From positions 372,001 through 436,000 of the forward strand of contig JACKOW010000003.1 of the NCBI GenBank assembly GCA_024234055.1: a stretch of DNA of 64,000 nt, in the 5' to 3' direction. The translations under genes were made by a program, and so were the position numbers. Within the stretch, counting starts at the first letter, position 1. Each line of letters begins with the position of its first letter. The stretch is from Rhodanobacteraceae bacterium (GTDB lineage Bacteria > Pseudomonadota > Gammaproteobacteria > Xanthomonadales > SZUA-5). Below, piece by piece: positions 28,541 through 36,540 of the stretch. The notes under the pieces were generated by a model. It was given only the letters and a program-made list of their open reading frames with translations, was not told where the DNA came from and did no database searches.

Positions 28541-29639
28541 ACGCCTGACGGCCGCCGACCGGCCGGGCGTGGCCCAGCCGGTGCCGGAGCGTCCGCTGCC
28601 GCCCAAATCCTGGTTGCAGATCCTGCTTGGCGCGATGCTGCTCACGCTGATGCTGCTCGCGCTCTGGGAATGGCAGATGCGTGAGCAACAACTGGTCGCT
28701 GGCGATCTCAGCGACAGTCCCTCGGCCTGGGCCGAACAACGGCGCCGCGTGAATGCCGGCGCGGGCCAGATCGTCATCGTCGGCGACTCGCGCATCCTGT
28801 TCGACACCGATCTGGATCGATTCCAGGCCCTGACCGGCATCCGTCCGATCCAGCTGGCCTTGACGGGCAGCAATGCATTGGCCCTGCTTGAGGATCTGGC
28901 AGCCGACCCGGATTTTTCTGGTCTGGCCATCGTCGGCATATCCGAACTGCTGTACTTCCGCACCCCTATCGGCCCGGCGCAGGCGGCGCTGGCGCGTTAT
29001 CACTTTGAGTCACCGTCCCAGCGCAGCGGCTATTTGATCCATCGTTTGCTGGACCGCCAACTGGCCTTTCTCGACGACAGCTATCGCCTCAGCCGACTGT
29101 TGCGCCGAGTCGATCAGGGCTGGCGAGCCGGCGCCCGCTCGCCTCATGACGAGGTCTGGAAAATCGCGTCATCCAGTGATGATCGACAGACCTGGCTATG
29201 GCCGCGCCTGGAGAACGACCGTGCCCTGCGACGCCAGGTCATCGGCGCATGGATCTATGACCCGGTCGAGGTGCCGGAGCCCGCGCTGATCAAGGCCACG
29301 CTGAGCGCCAGCAAGATGGCGGTGGCGCAGATCCGCGCACGCGGTGGCGAGGTGCTGTTTCTCAGACCGCCGTCTGCGTTTCAATTCCGTATGGGGGAAG
29401 AGCGCTATCTGCCGCGAGCGATCGGATGGGATGACTTGCTGAATACGGCCCAGGTCGCCGGTGCCCATTTCGAGGACTATCCGAACATGCAGGGCTTGAA
29501 GTTGCCCGAGTACTCGCACCTGTCGCAGGCTTGCGCTCGGGTCTACACCGACGCCTATGTGCGCGCGTTGGCAACGCTGAGTCCGCGTCTGCGCTTGCGC
29601 CGAGAGGCGCCAGACGCATTGACGCCGGGAGACTGCTGA
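28515..29639 (+). CDS. Membrane-anchored SGNH-like partner of the MBOAT enzyme (AlgJ/DltD-like)
   Basis: 374 residues. One N-terminal transmembrane helix (about residues 32-55, LQILLGAMLLTLMLLALWEW) anchors a periplasmic domain. The block IVIVGDSRILFD (Ser92 in GDS) matches SGNH block I, and PEYSHLSQACA near residue 332 supplies the block V-type histidine (His335), though the Asp of the usual DxxH is Glu-Tyr-Ser-His here. AlgJ, AlgX and DltD proteins have this layout and take the acyl group from the MBOAT partner. The ATG at 28515 has AAGGAAG at good spacing; an alternative in-frame start is 28485. Acceptor polymer unknown. The GAGGGC element C follows the stop. Confidence 0.75.
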   Translation: MPSSTSSSERLTAADRPGVAQPVPERPLPPKSWLQILLGAMLLTLMLLALWEWQMREQQLVAGDLSDSPSAWAEQRRRVNAGAGQIVIVGDSRILFDTDLDRFQALTGIRPIQLALTGSNALALLEDLAADPDFSGLAIVGISELLYFRTPIGPAQAALARYHFESPSQRSGYLIHRLLDRQLAFLDDSYRLSRLLRRVDQGWRAGARSPHDEVWKIASSSDDRQTWLWPRLENDRALRRQVIGAWIYDPVEVPEPALIKATLSASKMAVAQIRARGGEVLFLRPPSAFQFRMGEERYLPRAIGWDDLLNTAQVAGAHFEDYPNMQGLKLPEYSHLSQACARVYTDAYVRALATLSPRLRLRREAPDALTPGDC

Positions 29640-29682
29640 GCCGGAAGTGTTTGCGGCAGGCTTGGTCGCCTCTGGGCGGCTT

Positions 29683-29795
29683 GCTTGTGCGCGAATCAAA
29701 CATTGGAGGGCACGAGGGCCGGAAGGCACGAAAGAACCAAGCTCGCGCTGATGCGCTCCGGCGCGCCCTCATGCCCTCGCGCCCTCGAATCAATT
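29683..29795. repeat. GAGGGC-element C with conserved outer flanks
   Basis: About 113 bp. The left flank reads GCTTGTGCGCGAATCAAAC, then GAGGGCACGAGGGC; the right arm is GCCCTCATGCCCTCGCGCCC followed by TCGAATCAAT. Element D (36237-36342) is homologous over its full length in inverted orientation, including both outer flanks, so C and D are copies of one defined element, not just low-complexity DNA. Confidence 0.85.
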
Positions 29796-29855
29796 GCCGA
29801 CGGACGCTTCAGCAAGCCACGCCCAGGAAGGACCGCAGAAACTTTTGGAACCTGA

Positions 29856-30305
29856 CTACATCTTCGAACTGATGATCGAAACCAGCTGACCGATGTTCCG
29901 GGCTCCCGAAAATTCCGCAAACGGGATCTGCACACCCAAAGTCTCCATGGTCATCATCACTATTTCAGAGCGATCCACGGAATTGGCACCGAGATCCGAG
30001 AAGGAATCACCGTCAGCAAAGTCATGCCCGCCCAGTTCCGGCAGCACCTGGCGGATAACGTCATGCAAGGTGGCCCTGACCCGATCTTCGTTGCTGGCAG
30101 CCGACTGCGAACCCGCAGAGCCGGCATCGTCCCAGCCACCCTGGTCGCTGTCGTCAGCGGCATCGTCGCTGTCCCAATCTTCTGAATCCTGCGCGCAGGC
30201 TGCGGACATCAGCCCGCCCGAGCAGTCCCTGCCCGGCCCTGCCACATTCGCGGCAATCAACAAGCCGGCCAATCCGAGCACCACACCGACACGACGCTGA
30301 ATCAT
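29856..30305 (-). CDS. Acyl carrier protein with export signal and acidic linker
   Basis: 149 residues. Residues 1-38 form a signal peptide: basic IQRRV, hydrophobic VVLGLAGLLIAAN, and a plausible cleavage site AACA-QD. A twin arginine (RR at 4-5) raises the possibility of Tat export. Residues 39-72 are a Asp/Ser/Gly-rich linker (SEDWDSDDAADDSD). Residues 73-149 are an acyl carrier domain of the PKS/secondary-metabolite ACP type: DSFSDLGANSVDRSEIVMMT carries the phosphopantetheine Ser109 (ANSVD). A strong AAGGGG lies 5-8 bases before the ATG at 30305. An alternative cytosolic start at Met33 would remove the signal. A carrier protein exported from the cytoplasm is very unusual. Convergent to the SGNH gene, with a PPTase and MBOAT in the same cluster. 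Confidence 0.85.
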   Translation of the reverse strand: MIQRRVGVVLGLAGLLIAANVAGPGRDCSGGLMSAACAQDSEDWDSDDAADDSDQGGWDDAGSAGSQSAASNEDRVRATLHDVIRQVLPELGGHDFADGDSFSDLGANSVDRSEIVMMTMETLGVQIPFAEFSGARNIGQLVSIISSKM

Positions 30306-30436
30306 CCCGCCCCCTTCAAGCCTTGAATGACGTTCAAGCATGCTCGCATCGAAGCGCTTCGGGCAAGGACAGTATCTTGAGCACATCGGTGTCAGCGAGA
30401 CTGGCTGACCCGCAATTCTGCTTTGGCGGGAACAGC

Positions 30437-30462
30437 GGAGCCGCGCGCATTCGCGCGGCTCC
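30437..30462 (-). terminator. Hairpin between GFE protein and ACP gene
   Basis: Perfect 11-bp stem GGAGCCGCGCG / CGCGCGGCTCC with loop CATT, just downstream of the stop of the minus-strand GFE protein (30478). No T-run, so it may act as an RNA-stabilising 3' hairpin or a Rho-linked terminator. Confidence 0.6.
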
Positions 30463-30477
30463 ACTTTGGCATTGAGC

Positions 30478-32952
30478 TCATTCGAAGCCGTTGGCGAACA
30501 TGGCATCGCCATTGACTGACAAGCTGAAGCTGCGGGTCGAGGTCAGCGAGCAGTTGTCCACAGCGGTCAGTGTGATCGTATACGGACCCACCGGCCCGGC
30601 ATTGCCGATACTCACCACGCCCGTGGAGGTGCTGGCCGCCAGCGTTCCCGAGAAGGTGGCGGGTGTGCTGGCCACCGTGATGCTCGACACCACGCCGTTG
30701 TCGCCGGGCGCCGCATCAGGGCTGACGCTGATCGTCTGAGCCAGGAGGGCAGCACTGGCCGGATAGTTGCCAAGGACCGGCGCGCTGTTGTTGGCAACGT
30801 TGATCTGCACGTCGGCGGTTCCGGTATTGCTGCCATCAGACACCTGGAAACGAAGCGTGCCGGAAGTGGCCGTGCAACCGGCGCTCAGCACGGCAGTCAC
30901 CGTCCCAGCGGTGTTACTCAATTGGGACACGTTGATGCCGGTGGCCGTGCCGCCCGAGATCTGGCTTACGGTCAAGGCGCCAAGCGCTGTATCCGGGTCG
31001 CTGAGCGTGCCCAGGGTCACAGCCGGACCTGCAGCCGACCCTTGCTGACGCGAGATCGGCGGCGCTGGCGCCATGCTCGGCGCGCTGTTGCTGACGGTCA
31101 GCGCAAAGGAGGCATCGCGAGTGGCGCCGCAATTGTCGGTGACCCGGATCGTGACCGTATGAGTGCCAACCGGCGCGGCATTGGCGTAGCTGATCACACC
31201 ACCAATGTCGACTGTGAGGGTGCCGGTGTAGGTGCCCGGCGACTGCACCACCACGCTGCTGATGCTGCCCAGATCACTGGGACCCTGACTGGGGTTGATG
31301 GTGCCGGTGCCTGAGAGCGGCACACCGGCCGGCGCATAGGCAAGCACGGGCTGATCATTGGGCAACACGTTCACCTGCAGATTTCCGGTCGCGGCCAGCA
31401 GACCGTCGGAAACCTGCAGCCGCTGGGTACCCGTGGTCGCCGTGCAGCTGGCATTGACCTCGGCCAGCAGTCCGCCGCCGATATTGCCGGTCACCACCGT
31501 GGTGATGCCGCTGGCAGTACCGCCGGCAATGGCGGTGCCCTCCAGGGATTGTGGCGCGGATTCGTTGTCTGCAACTTCGGCCACGCCGGTTGCTGCGCTG
31601 GGTGCCGCACCTTGGCGGCGCTGCAGGGAAGTGCTGATGTTGATGACGGGCGCGGTGTTGCTCAGCAGATAACTGTAGACCCGACCCGAGCCTGCACCGG
31701 GGATTCCGCCGGGCGGCTCCAGCGGCGCAGCGATGATGGCCTCACCGCCTCGAAAGACGATGGCAGAGCCGAAGTTGGCATTGTTGCTGCCGGCGCCAAA
31801 GAAATAGCCCGGCGTCGGTGAGGACCAGAGGCCGGCGGTGCCGCGCACGTATTGCTGCACCCCGCCCGGCTTGGGCGTACCCATGGCGGCCTGGGAATCA
31901 CCGATCAGCGCGTAGCTGCCATCGATGCCGATAGCGGCACCGAATCGGGTGGCATTGAGCCCGGGAGACACACTGTCTATGCGCTGCAGCTGCTGCCAGT
32001 CACCAGCGCTGTTGCGCCTGAATGCGAACACCGCCCCGCGAAACACACCACCATTGACACCGCGCTCGAAGGGCGCGCCGACCAGCAGGGTGGCGTTGTC
32101 GCTGGTCAGCGCCAACGCTGAACCGAAGCTCGAATTTCCGCCGGCGCCGGACTGCGCCGTAGGACGAAAGCGCTGGCGCTGCGTCCAGACGGCGCTGGCA
32201 CCATTGCCGCTACGCTGGAACTCATAGACCCAGCCCAATGCCGACTGTTCGCCGTTGGCCGCGATCAGAAGTCGGTCTCCACGCATCAGCGTGCGCACGC
32301 CAAAATTGGATCCCGGCGCAATACTGACGTCCAACGTCGAGTGGTAGACCCAGGCCTCGAAATCGCCGTCATAGCGATAGAGCTGGACCTGACCGTCGCC
32401 ACCGCCGCCACGCAGCGAACCGATGGCCAGCCAGCCAGCATCCTGCGAATGACTGAATCCGAAATTGGCATCCGCACCGGGGGCTACTCCAGGGTTCAGC
32501 GTCTGTGCCCCGGGGCCGAAATTGGTGCCCACGCGATTGTAGAAGTAGGCGATGCCCTGCTGGGTCACGCCGCCCACGGTCGAAAACGGCGCCCCAACGA
32601 TCAACTGGGTGCCCGTCAATTCCACGTGGTAGCCGTAGCCATCGCCGTTGACCGGCGCGGGGGCCTGCAATCGCTGCGAGAAGGTCCAGCTGCCACTGAT
32701 CTTGCGGTAGATGATGACCGAGCCAGGCGACGTACCCCCGGTGCCGCCACCGTAGAAGGGCGCGCCAACCGCCAGGTACTGGCCATCACTGGACACGCTC
32801 TGACCAAAACGTTGCTCCAGAGGCGGTGGTGTGGGGATGTCCAGCACTTGCCCAGGCGCAATCACCTGCGCGATCGCGGGCATTGCCAGTCCGAACATCA
32901 GCAACAACGCGGCGGCAAACCGCCATTGATAGGACAACAGAGTCAGGCGCAT
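30478..32952 (-). CDS. Large secreted FG-GAP/Ig-like protein with C-terminal GFE tail
   Basis: About 824 residues. A signal peptide (YQWRFAAALLLMFGLAMPAIA) is followed by integrin-like beta-propeller repeats in the N-terminal 400 residues (RFGQSVSSDGQYLAVGAPFYGGG, GSALALTSDNATLLVGAPFERG and others, each of the FG-GAP form with LxVGAP). After that come three Ig/cadherin-like 'GTLRFQVSDGS...' domains (residues about 450-810). The last residues are AMFANGFE. Probably a surface or extracellular adhesive protein. The ATG at 32952 has GGAGGTGG upstream and keeps the signal peptide; longer open frame to 33159 is not used. A 3' hairpin follows. Confidence 0.8.
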   Translation of the reverse strand: MRLTLLSYQWRFAAALLLMFGLAMPAIAQVIAPGQVLDIPTPPPLEQRFGQSVSSDGQYLAVGAPFYGGGTGGTSPGSVIIYRKISGSWTFSQRLQAPAPVNGDGYGYHVELTGTQLIVGAPFSTVGGVTQQGIAYFYNRVGTNFGPGAQTLNPGVAPGADANFGFSHSQDAGWLAIGSLRGGGGDGQVQLYRYDGDFEAWVYHSTLDVSIAPGSNFGVRTLMRGDRLLIAANGEQSALGWVYEFQRSGNGASAVWTQRQRFRPTAQSGAGGNSSFGSALALTSDNATLLVGAPFERGVNGGVFRGAVFAFRRNSAGDWQQLQRIDSVSPGLNATRFGAAIGIDGSYALIGDSQAAMGTPKPGGVQQYVRGTAGLWSSPTPGYFFGAGSNNANFGSAIVFRGGEAIIAAPLEPPGGIPGAGSGRVYSYLLSNTAPVINISTSLQRRQGAAPSAATGVAEVADNESAPQSLEGTAIAGGTASGITTVVTGNIGGGLLAEVNASCTATTGTQRLQVSDGLLAATGNLQVNVLPNDQPVLAYAPAGVPLSGTGTINPSQGPSDLGSISSVVVQSPGTYTGTLTVDIGGVISYANAAPVGTHTVTIRVTDNCGATRDASFALTVSNSAPSMAPAPPISRQQGSAAGPAVTLGTLSDPDTALGALTVSQISGGTATGINVSQLSNTAGTVTAVLSAGCTATSGTLRFQVSDGSNTGTADVQINVANNSAPVLGNYPASAALLAQTISVSPDAAPGDNGVVSSITVASTPATFSGTLAASTSTGVVSIGNAGPVGPYTITLTAVDNCSLTSTRSFSLSVNGDAMFANGFE

Positions 32953-33314
32953 GTCATTCCACCTCCGGAGGGTTTTTGATGGGCCTAGGCTCTCAGGCAG
33001 GTGGCGGATGCGAATCCCCAGATCCGGTAGTGCCAGTGTCAACAGCCGACAAGCGCGCGACTCCGGGCGGACCAACGGCATCGCGACCACGGTCGTTGCG
33101 CCGGCAAAGCACGAGCGACCCATCGGTGCCGAGCAGAGATCGCCTGGCCGTATCCTCAATTCCGGTGATGCACGGTCACGACAGGCGCGGCATGCTCATG
33201 GGCAGGCGAACGCCACCTGCATCGGGCGATCCTGAGAATCCCGCCCCTCTAGACCTGGATTTGCGATTTACAATCAATAGCTTGCAAAATTCCCGACAAG
33301 AGCGAGGTAGGGAA
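32953..33314. other. Gene-free interval between GFE protein and response regulator
   Basis: 362 bases. It holds the promoters of two divergent genes. An AT-rich patch (TTTGCGATTTACAATCAATAG) lies 40-60 bases before the regulator start and may carry its -10 region. No other structure was recognised. Confidence 0.45.
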
Positions 33315-33980
33315 ATGGCAGCGACCGATTCAGACCAGCAGATTCGGGTCGGCATTGTCGAAGACCACGCCGATCTGCGCGCGGCGCTGGAACAGACACT
33401 GCAATCCGCGCCCGATTTCTGCTTGAGCTTCAGCGCCGAGGATCTGGCACAAGCCCGTCGGCTGATGGTCCAGGATTTCGATCTGCTGATTCTCGATCTG
33501 TCCTTGCCCGATGGGCTGGGCACCACACTCATACCGGATCTGCGCCGCCGCCTGCGACCACCGAAGATCGTCGCCCATACCGTGTTCGATGACGAAGGCA
33601 GCGTGATCCGCGCCATTGAGGCCGGCGTCGATGGCTATGTGCTGAAGTCGACTGCGGCGGAGGCGCTGTTTGCGGCACTGCACGCCGCCATGCGCGGCGA
33701 AGCGCCAATCTCGCCCGCAGTCGCTCGCTATCTGCTCAAACGTCTGCGCCAGCCGACGACGGCGCAAACGCCGGGCATGACAGAGCTCACGCCCCGCGAG
33801 CGTGATGTGCTGGAGTGCCTGGCCCGCGGCAACAGCTATCGGGAATCGGCCGAATTGCTGAACATCAGCACCAACACCGTCGCCCATCACGCCAAGAACG
33901 TCTATTCCAAGCTCGCCGCCAACTCCTGCACCGAAGCGGTGTACCGGGCGGTGCAATCGGGGCTGATTTCGCTGGAATGA
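33315..33980 (+). CDS. NarL/FixJ-type response regulator
   Basis: 221 residues. The receiver domain (residues 8-125) has acidic pair EDH near residues 16-18, phospho-acceptor in LLILDLSLPDG (Asp about 60), and Lys in GYVLKST. The LuxR-type HTH (residues 155-215) reads LTPRERDVLECLARGNSYRESAELLNISTNTVAHHAKNVYSKL. The ATG at 33315 follows GAGGTAGGG. It faces a HisKA_3 histidine kinase encoded on the other strand 260 bases away, so they probably form a two-component pair. Target genes unknown. Confidence 0.92.
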   Translation: MAATDSDQQIRVGIVEDHADLRAALEQTLQSAPDFCLSFSAEDLAQARRLMVQDFDLLILDLSLPDGLGTTLIPDLRRRLRPPKIVAHTVFDDEGSVIRAIEAGVDGYVLKSTAAEALFAALHAAMRGEAPISPAVARYLLKRLRQPTTAQTPGMTELTPRERDVLECLARGNSYRESAELLNISTNTVAHHAKNVYSKLAANSCTEAVYRAVQSGLISLE

Positions 33981-34043
33981 GGCTCAGCGACGGGAAGCGC
34001 GAGGCCGACGAAATGGCGGGCAGCCGGTTTGGAGGGCGCCGCG

Positions 34044-34237
34044 CTGTGGGAACAGACACTGTCCGCGATCGACGCGGCGATTGATACCAAGGTCCCGGAT
34101 CGCGGCTGAAGCCACTCTCACAGTCGCAGGGCGGCTAGTCCTGTGGGAGCGGACTCTGTCCGCGATCGACGCGGCGATTGGTACCAAGGTCCCGGATCGC
34201 GGCTGAAGCCGCTCCCACAGTCGCAGGGCGGCAAAAT
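34044..34237. repeat. 97-bp tandem duplication of a GTGGGAGCGG palindromic repeat
   Basis: Two units (34044-34140 and 34141-34237) with identical period. Each opens CTGTGGGA and contains CTGTCCGCGATCGACGCGGC, then GGTCCCGGATCGCGGCTGAAGCC. In the second, CTGTGGGAGCGG and CCGCTCCCACAG form a perfect 12-bp inverted end pair. It separates two convergent genes and may act as a bidirectional terminator. Related single units lie at 42538-42625 and 45900-45932. Confidence 0.85.
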
Positions 34238-34242
34238 CGCCG

Positions 34243-36180
34243 CTAATCGGCGTTCAGCGTCACCACGTCCCAACGCAATCTGACCACCGTGCCGCCCTGC
34301 TCTCCCGAGCCGATGTCGAAGCGGGCGCCCACGCGCGTGGCGCGTTCGGCCATGGCCGACAGGCCGATACCCCTGCGGATCTGGGCACGCTCCTCCGGTG
34401 CCGGCAAGCCTGAACCGTCATCTTCGATGCGCAACTCCGCACCCTCCCCGACCGGCTCGAACACCAGCGTCACGGTCTTGGCCTGGGCATGGCGCAAGGC
34501 GTTGTTCACCGCCTCCTGGACGATGCGATAGACCTGCAGCACCCGTTCCGGACCGAATCCCGGCATGCTCAGTCTGGGGTCGACGCGCCACTTGAGGGCC
34601 ACGCCTGCCTCATTGAGCACAGGTTGCAGTCGTGCGCGCAACGCGCCCAGGGCCATGGCCAGATCATCATCGACCTGAGTCAGGGAATCGATGATCAGGC
34701 GCAGGTCGGCCAGTCCCTGAGCCGTGGCCTGCAGCAGTTGCTCGGGATTGGACCGGCCCTGCTGCGCCAGACTCACCAGGGCCGCCAGCTGCCCACCGAC
34801 CCCGTCGTGCATATCCTGCATCAGGCGGCGGCGCTCGGCCGCGAGCACCTGGGTGCGCTCGGCTTCACGCACCAGCTCGTGATTGCGCTTGAGCTCGGCC
34901 TCGCGCTCACGCAGGCGATCGGTGAGCAAACGGTTGATCTGCGCCGCCGAACGGAACAACTGAACGTTGTGCGAGAGAAAGGCGGCCACCAGTCCCAGCA
35001 TCAACAGCGGCATGGCCTTGGACACATGATCACCATGGTAGCCGCCGATCAAGGCATTGAAAGCGTCGACCGCAATCAGGCTGATGCACAGGGTGAACAC
35101 AGCGGTTTCCGCAACCCGCTGCCGAGCGACGCTGGGGAACTGACGCGCAAAGGCGCCGAAAGCGGCCAACGCCAGCACCAGACTGAAGCCCATGCTCAGG
35201 GTTTCCACGGTTTCCACCTTGTCCAGCAACGATCCGGTCAGGATCACCGTGTTGACGATGCTGAGCAGCAGGTAGGCGCCGAGGGACACAGAGGCTACTC
35301 GCGGAACCGGCTTCAGCCCCCAATGATTGGCCAGATTGAGCCAGGCTACCGGCATCAGATTGACCATGGCAAACAGCAGCGCCATGCGCGCCTGAGCGCG
35401 AAGTGGCGGCTCACTGAGTTCGTAGTAGAGCAAGCGCAAAGTCCAGGCCGCAATCAACACCCCCAGCCAGATCAAGGCCCAGGGACGCTCGCCGCGTGCC
35501 AGTACGATGGCCACCATCAAGACCAGTACCAGGCCGATGCTGTAGCTGATCACGTTGAGATCATTCAGCATGAATCGACGCACCTTGAAGGCGCTCTGAA
35601 CCTGCTCGTAAGGGCCAATCACCGGTGCGGCGACAAAAAAATTCGGCGATCCGGCATCGCGGACCATCAACATCCGGATCTCGTTGTCGCCCTGCCGCAG
35701 GGCCGAGGCCGGTATCCGGAAGACCGCGCGCACATTGCCGTGGTAACTGATGCGCGGCAAGGTCATCTGGCCTTCGCCGTAGATCAGGGTGTCGTTGATC
35801 CACAAGCGAAAATTGTCGGAGCCGACGATGGGGACGATGGCCAGCTCCGGACCGGGCAGCTCGCTCACCGCAAAGCGCATCCGCGCCAGACGATATCCGG
35901 GCTCGCAACAATCCTCCCAAGGCAGCTCGACTGCGTCGAACCGGGCGTCATCGACCTGTTCCGATTCGATCCCATCCAGCGTTGCCACCTCGGCGGCAGT
36001 CACCGCCAGACGCTCGATGCGGCCCACGGGCGCCACCATCGCTGGATAGATCAGCCACCAGTACAGCAACTGCAGAAGAACGATGGCCAGCAAAAGGCGA
36101 ATCAAAGCCGAGCGGTGCGTCCAGCGACGCCCGTCAGCAGCGCCTGGCTGGCTCGATACCGCTTGCATCTGCTCAGCCAT
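34243..36180 (-). CDS. Membrane sensor histidine kinase with 7TM-type sensor
   Basis: 645 residues. One helix at residues 25-50, a periplasmic beta-rich region (residues about 55-190, resembling the 7TMR-DISM extracellular domain), then about seven helices (residues 205-395), a coiled segment, and a HisKA_3 dimerisation domain (ERRRLMQDMHDGVGGQLAALV, phospho-His in MHDGVG) followed by HATPase_c with N box VQEAVNNALRHAQAK and G box EDDGSGLP / RRGIGLSAMAERA. Complete NarX/DesK-type kinase. It is convergent with the response regulator at 33315, its likely partner. Confidence 0.9.
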   Translation of the reverse strand: MAEQMQAVSSQPGAADGRRWTHRSALIRLLLAIVLLQLLYWWLIYPAMVAPVGRIERLAVTAAEVATLDGIESEQVDDARFDAVELPWEDCCEPGYRLARMRFAVSELPGPELAIVPIVGSDNFRLWINDTLIYGEGQMTLPRISYHGNVRAVFRIPASALRQGDNEIRMLMVRDAGSPNFFVAAPVIGPYEQVQSAFKVRRFMLNDLNVISYSIGLVLVLMVAIVLARGERPWALIWLGVLIAAWTLRLLYYELSEPPLRAQARMALLFAMVNLMPVAWLNLANHWGLKPVPRVASVSLGAYLLLSIVNTVILTGSLLDKVETVETLSMGFSLVLALAAFGAFARQFPSVARQRVAETAVFTLCISLIAVDAFNALIGGYHGDHVSKAMPLLMLGLVAAFLSHNVQLFRSAAQINRLLTDRLREREAELKRNHELVREAERTQVLAAERRRLMQDMHDGVGGQLAALVSLAQQGRSNPEQLLQATAQGLADLRLIIDSLTQVDDDLAMALGALRARLQPVLNEAGVALKWRVDPRLSMPGFGPERVLQVYRIVQEAVNNALRHAQAKTVTLVFEPVGEGAELRIEDDGSGLPAPEERAQIRRGIGLSAMAERATRVGARFDIGSGEQGGTVVRLRWDVVTLNAD

Positions 36181-36236
36181 CAGACTCAGTCATCCCCGTC
36201 GATCCATTCAGACTCTCACCAAACACACGGTAAGTC

Positions 36237-36342
36237 ATTGATTTGAGGGCACGAGGGCACGCAAGATCAAGAGCTCGCGGTGAGGCTGTCTTTGCGTGCC
36301 CTCGTGCCCTCGCGCCCTCCTACGTTTGATGCGCGAACAAGC
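36237..36342. repeat. GAGGGC-element D with conserved outer flanks
   Basis: About 106 bp, reverse orientation of element C: left ATTGATTTGAGGGCACGAGG, centre GCTCGCGGTGAGG, right GCCCTCGCGCCCTCCTACG, then GTTTGATGCGCGAACAAGC. Both arms pair. It lies in the intergenic space between the histidine kinase and a hydrolase gene. Confidence 0.85.
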
Positions 36343-36540
36343 GCACCGCGCGGGAGGATCCGAACTCTCACGGAACCTGCGGCGCGCACCGCAACGAGCA
36401 TAGCCCGATTCAACAACGGCACTGCTTTTGCCTCTGCCTGTTCCTGCCTGACTGCCAACGCGTGGCCCGGACAGCACTTGCTCTATCCGCATTGGTGTAC
36501 TAGTGTCGTAGCACACCAATCTTCAAGACGAGAAACGCAC

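Noticed and set aside
26345..30305. Whole cluster as a conventional D-alanylation (dlt) operon
   Set aside because: No DltA-like adenylation enzyme, carrier has an export signal, and gene order and strands differ from dltABCD.
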